Source: an uncultured Planctomycetaceae bacterium (lineage in GTDB: Bacteria > Planctomycetota > Planctomycetia > Pirellulales > Pirellulaceae). From it: a stretch of 8,316 nucleotides of DNA. The notes beneath the pieces are model-generated. The model had not been told where the DNA came from. It searched no databases and saw only the letters and a list, made by a program, of their open reading frames with translations. The position numbers and the translations under genes were made by a program. Location of the stretch: contig CAIYOB010000825.1 of the NCBI GenBank assembly GCA_903927685.1, positions 1 to 8,316 on the forward strand, written 5' to 3'. The first letter of the stretch is position 1. Every line of letters starts with the position of its first letter. Shown piece after piece: positions 6,243 to 8,316 of the stretch.

Positions 6243-8316
6243 TCATGGTTGCTCCAAGACCTCCCGCAGCTTGGCGGCCAATTCGGCGGTTCGGAAGGGC
6301 TTCGAGATCAGGTGGGTGTTGGGAGCGAGCACGCCGTGCCGGACGATCGCATCGTCGGTATAGCCGGACATGTACAGAACCTTCAGGCCGGGGTCAACGC
6401 GGCGCAGCCGGTCGGCCAGCACGGAGCCGCTGATTCCGGGCATCACGACGTCGGTCAACAGCAGATCCGGCTGGAACCGCTGCTGCTCGACCAACCGCAA
6501 TGCCTCCTCGCCGTCGGCGGCGACGCGGACTTCGTACCCCAGGGCCGCCACCTCGCGTTCCACCAGCGAACGCAGCGACGCCTCGTCCTCGACGATCAGG
6601 ATCCGCTCGCCGCCGCCGGGCGGGCGGGTTCCCGAAGGAGCGTTCTGACTGCCCGTCGGCTCCGCCAGCGTCAGCGGCAGGTTAACGCAGAAGGTGGTCC
6701 CCGTCCCGGGCGTCGAATCGACCGAGAGGTGTCCTCCGGATTGCTCGATAATCCCGAGCACCGTGGGCAGACCGAGCCCGGTCCCCTTGCCGCGCTCCTT
6801 GGTGGTGAAGAACGGTTCGAAGATCCGGGCCAGCGTCGGCGCGTCCATGCCGCAGCCGGTGTCGGTGACCGACAGGCGGGCATACGCTCCCGGGCGGGCG
6901 CGGGGGCAAGCCCGGGCCGCGGTTTCGCCGAGTTCCGTGTTCGCCGTCGCAAAGGTCAACTTGCCGCCCTGGGGCATGGCATCCCGGGCATTGACCGCCA
7001 GGTTGATGAGCACCTGTTCAAGTTGTCCCGGATCGGCGAGGACGCGTCCCAAGTCCGGGGCCAGCGCCAGGTCCAGGTGGATATTTTCGCCGATCAACCG
7101 GCGCAGCATCGGCTCCAGTCCCCGCACGACGGCGTTCAGGTCGAGCACCTCGGGCCGCAAGGTCTGGCGGCGGCTGAAGGCCAGCAGTTGACGCGTCAGC
7201 GCCGCCGAGCGCCGCCCGGCTTCCATGATCTGGTGCAGTTCCTCGCGGACGGGATCGTGGGGCGGAAGCCGGTCGAGGATCAGTTCCCCGTAGCCGAGAA
7301 TCACGCTCAGGTTGTTATTGAAATCGTGCGCGATCCCTCCCGCCAGCCGGCCGATGGACTCGACTTTCTGGGCCTGCTGCAGTTGCTGCTCCAACTGGGC
7401 GTTCTCCTCACAGGCCCGCAGATGCTCGGTGACGTCCCGTTTGACGGCCACAAAGTTGACGATCCCACCCGTCGCGTCGCGAACCGGCGAAATGATCGCG
7501 TCCTCCGTGTACAGGGTTCCGTCCTTGCGCTGGTTGACGAGCCGCCCGAGCCACGTCCGGCCGCTGGTAATCGTCGCCCACAATTCGCGGTAGAATGCCT
7601 CGTCCTGCCGACCGCTTTTGAGGATTCGGGGGTTGCTCCCCAGGGCTTCCGCCCGCGTGTACCCCGTCACGGTTTCGAACTGCGGGTTGACATACTGGAT
7701 CGCCCCGGCAGGATCCGTGACCACCACGGCCTCGCCGGCCTGCTCGATGGCCGCCGCCAGCCGCGCTCGCTCGGCCTCGCTGCGCGTCAAGTCATCCACC
7801 AGATTGAGCAGCGTGCGGCGCGATGCCTCGGCGGCGGCCAGCATTCGCTCACGGTCCGCTGCGGCGCGTTTTCGTTCCGTGATATCCGCAAAGCTGCACG
7901 CAAACTGGTTCGGGCCGGTGCGGAAGGCGGCCACCGCAAAGGTCTTCTGCAGGGCCGTGCTGTAGCTCTCAAACTCGACGGGGCGCCCCGTCAGCGCGAC
8001 CTGGCCATAGGTTTCGATCCACAGCGGCTCCGTGTTGGGAAGCACCTCCAGAACTGTCTTGCCGACGACGGTCTCGGCCTGCAGTCCGGTCTGGCGTTCA
8101 AAAGCCGGATTGACCGCCAGGAATCGGTAGTCCACGGGTCGGCCCTGCGCGTCGCAGATGATCTCGTGCAGCGCACATGCCTCCAGCATCTCCCGGAACA
8201 GCGTCTGGTATTCGCTGGTCCGCCTGGCAACCAACTCTTCCAACTCCTCGCGCCGGCGCAGAGACACGCCGATCATGCCTGCCAGGAGAGCCGTCACCAG
8301 GGTTCCCGTCAGCGCG
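6243..8316 (-). CDS. Hybrid sensor histidine kinase, TM-PAS-PAS-HisKA-HATPase-REC, 5' end outside window
   Basis: A membrane-anchored hybrid two-component kinase. The reading frame is open to the window edge, so the N-terminus is missing. Counting from the in-frame GTG at 8297: the frame begins with the end of a transmembrane helix (LTGTLVTALLAGMIGVSL) and a basic RRREELEELVARRT coiled coil, an arrangement common after CHASE-type periplasmic sensors (inference). PAS 1 is at about 32-140, a coiled coil follows at 143-182, and PAS 2 is at about 183-300. The HisKA phospho-acceptor is H324 (GGIAHDFNNNLSVI). In the ATPase domain the N-box asparagine is near 436 (NLAVNARDAM), the G1 box is D479-TGCGMD, then FEPFFTTK and GKGTGLGL. 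The C-terminal receiver has EDE near 568, phospho-acceptor D616 (LLLTDVVMPG), the YMSGYTD segment and K666. No DNA-binding output is present, so a separate response regulator or phosphotransfer protein is expected. It converges on the URO-D-like gene across a 103-nt spacer. All key catalytic residues are intact. Confidence 0.95.
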   Translation of the reverse strand, partial: ALTGTLVTALLAGMIGVSLRRREELEELVARRTSEYQTLFREMLEACALHEIICDAQGRPVDYRFLAVNPAFERQTGLQAETVVGKTVLEVLPNTEPLWIETYGQVALTGRPVEFESYSTALQKTFAVAAFRTGPNQFACSFADITERKRAAADRERMLAAAEASRRTLLNLVDDLTRSEAERARLAAAIEQAGEAVVVTDPAGAIQYVNPQFETVTGYTRAEALGSNPRILKSGRQDEAFYRELWATITSGRTWLGRLVNQRKDGTLYTEDAIISPVRDATGGIVNFVAVKRDVTEHLRACEENAQLEQQLQQAQKVESIGRLAGGIAHDFNNNLSVILGYGELILDRLPPHDPVREELHQIMEAGRRSAALTRQLLAFSRRQTLRPEVLDLNAVVRGLEPMLRRLIGENIHLDLALAPDLGRVLADPGQLEQVLINLAVNARDAMPQGGKLTFATANTELGETAARACPRARPGAYARLSVTDTGCGMDAPTLARIFEPFFTTKERGKGTGLGLPTVLGIIEQSGGHLSVDSTPGTGTTFCVNLPLTLAEPTGSQNAPSGTRPPGGGERILIVEDEASLRSLVEREVAALGYEVRVAADGEEALRLVEQQRFQPDLLLTDVVMPGISGSVLADRLRRVDPGLKVLYMSGYTDDAIVRHGVLAPNTHLISKPFRTAELAAKLREVLEQP

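Noticed and set aside
8295..8297. GTG at 8297 as the true start of the hybrid kinase
   Set aside because: The frame stays open to the window edge and encodes more of a transmembrane helix before this codon, so the start most likely lies beyond 8316.

Overview
The window is GC-rich, densely coded DNA from a bacterium that looks like a member of the Planctomycetota (inference). The reasons are a large secreted discoidin plus hydrazine-synthase-alpha-like cytochrome, a divergent corrinoid-type uroporphyrinogen-decarboxylase paralogue, a large PAS hybrid histidine kinase, and short intergenic palindromes and heptamer repeats of a kind I associate with that phylum. I see no rRNA, tRNA, CRISPR array, integrase or transposase.

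Layout. Positions 1-95 are the 3' flank of the first gene, with a perfect GC-rich hairpin (29-48) and a CCACTGA heptamer array (65-99) that runs into the stop codon. From about 4948 down to 96 on the minus strand lies a tight three-gene operon. In order of transcription it encodes a standalone protein resembling the methionine-synthase (MetH) activation domain, with a C-terminal Cys cluster; an aldo/keto reductase with a C-terminal 2x[4Fe-4S] ferredoxin module; and an exported 1002-residue protein with an N-terminal discoidin domain, a beta-propeller-like HzsA-type middle region and two CxxCH haem c motifs. The gaps are 17 and 9 nt, and the Shine-Dalgarno of each downstream gene abuts or overlaps the preceding stop codon.

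A 144-nt divergent intergenic region with a 13-bp tandem repeat separates this operon from a plus-strand gene (5093-6139). That gene encodes a URO-D superfamily protein with the HxCG zinc motif of corrinoid methyltransferases rather than the features of HemE. It is followed by a 25-bp-arm REP-like inverted repeat (6161-6225). A convergent minus-strand gene then encodes a PAS-PAS-HisKA-HATPase-REC hybrid histidine kinase whose 5' end, including a transmembrane segment, runs off the right edge of the window.

Working together (inference). The MetH-activation-like protein and the divergent URO-D methyltransferase-like protein both point to cobamide-dependent methyl transfer, and the Fe-S aldo/keto reductase could supply or accept electrons. 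The exported dihaem protein places a redox or carbohydrate-surface function in the periplasm. No corrinoid-binding protein is present in the window, so the link is a hypothesis. It is the most interesting feature of the region.
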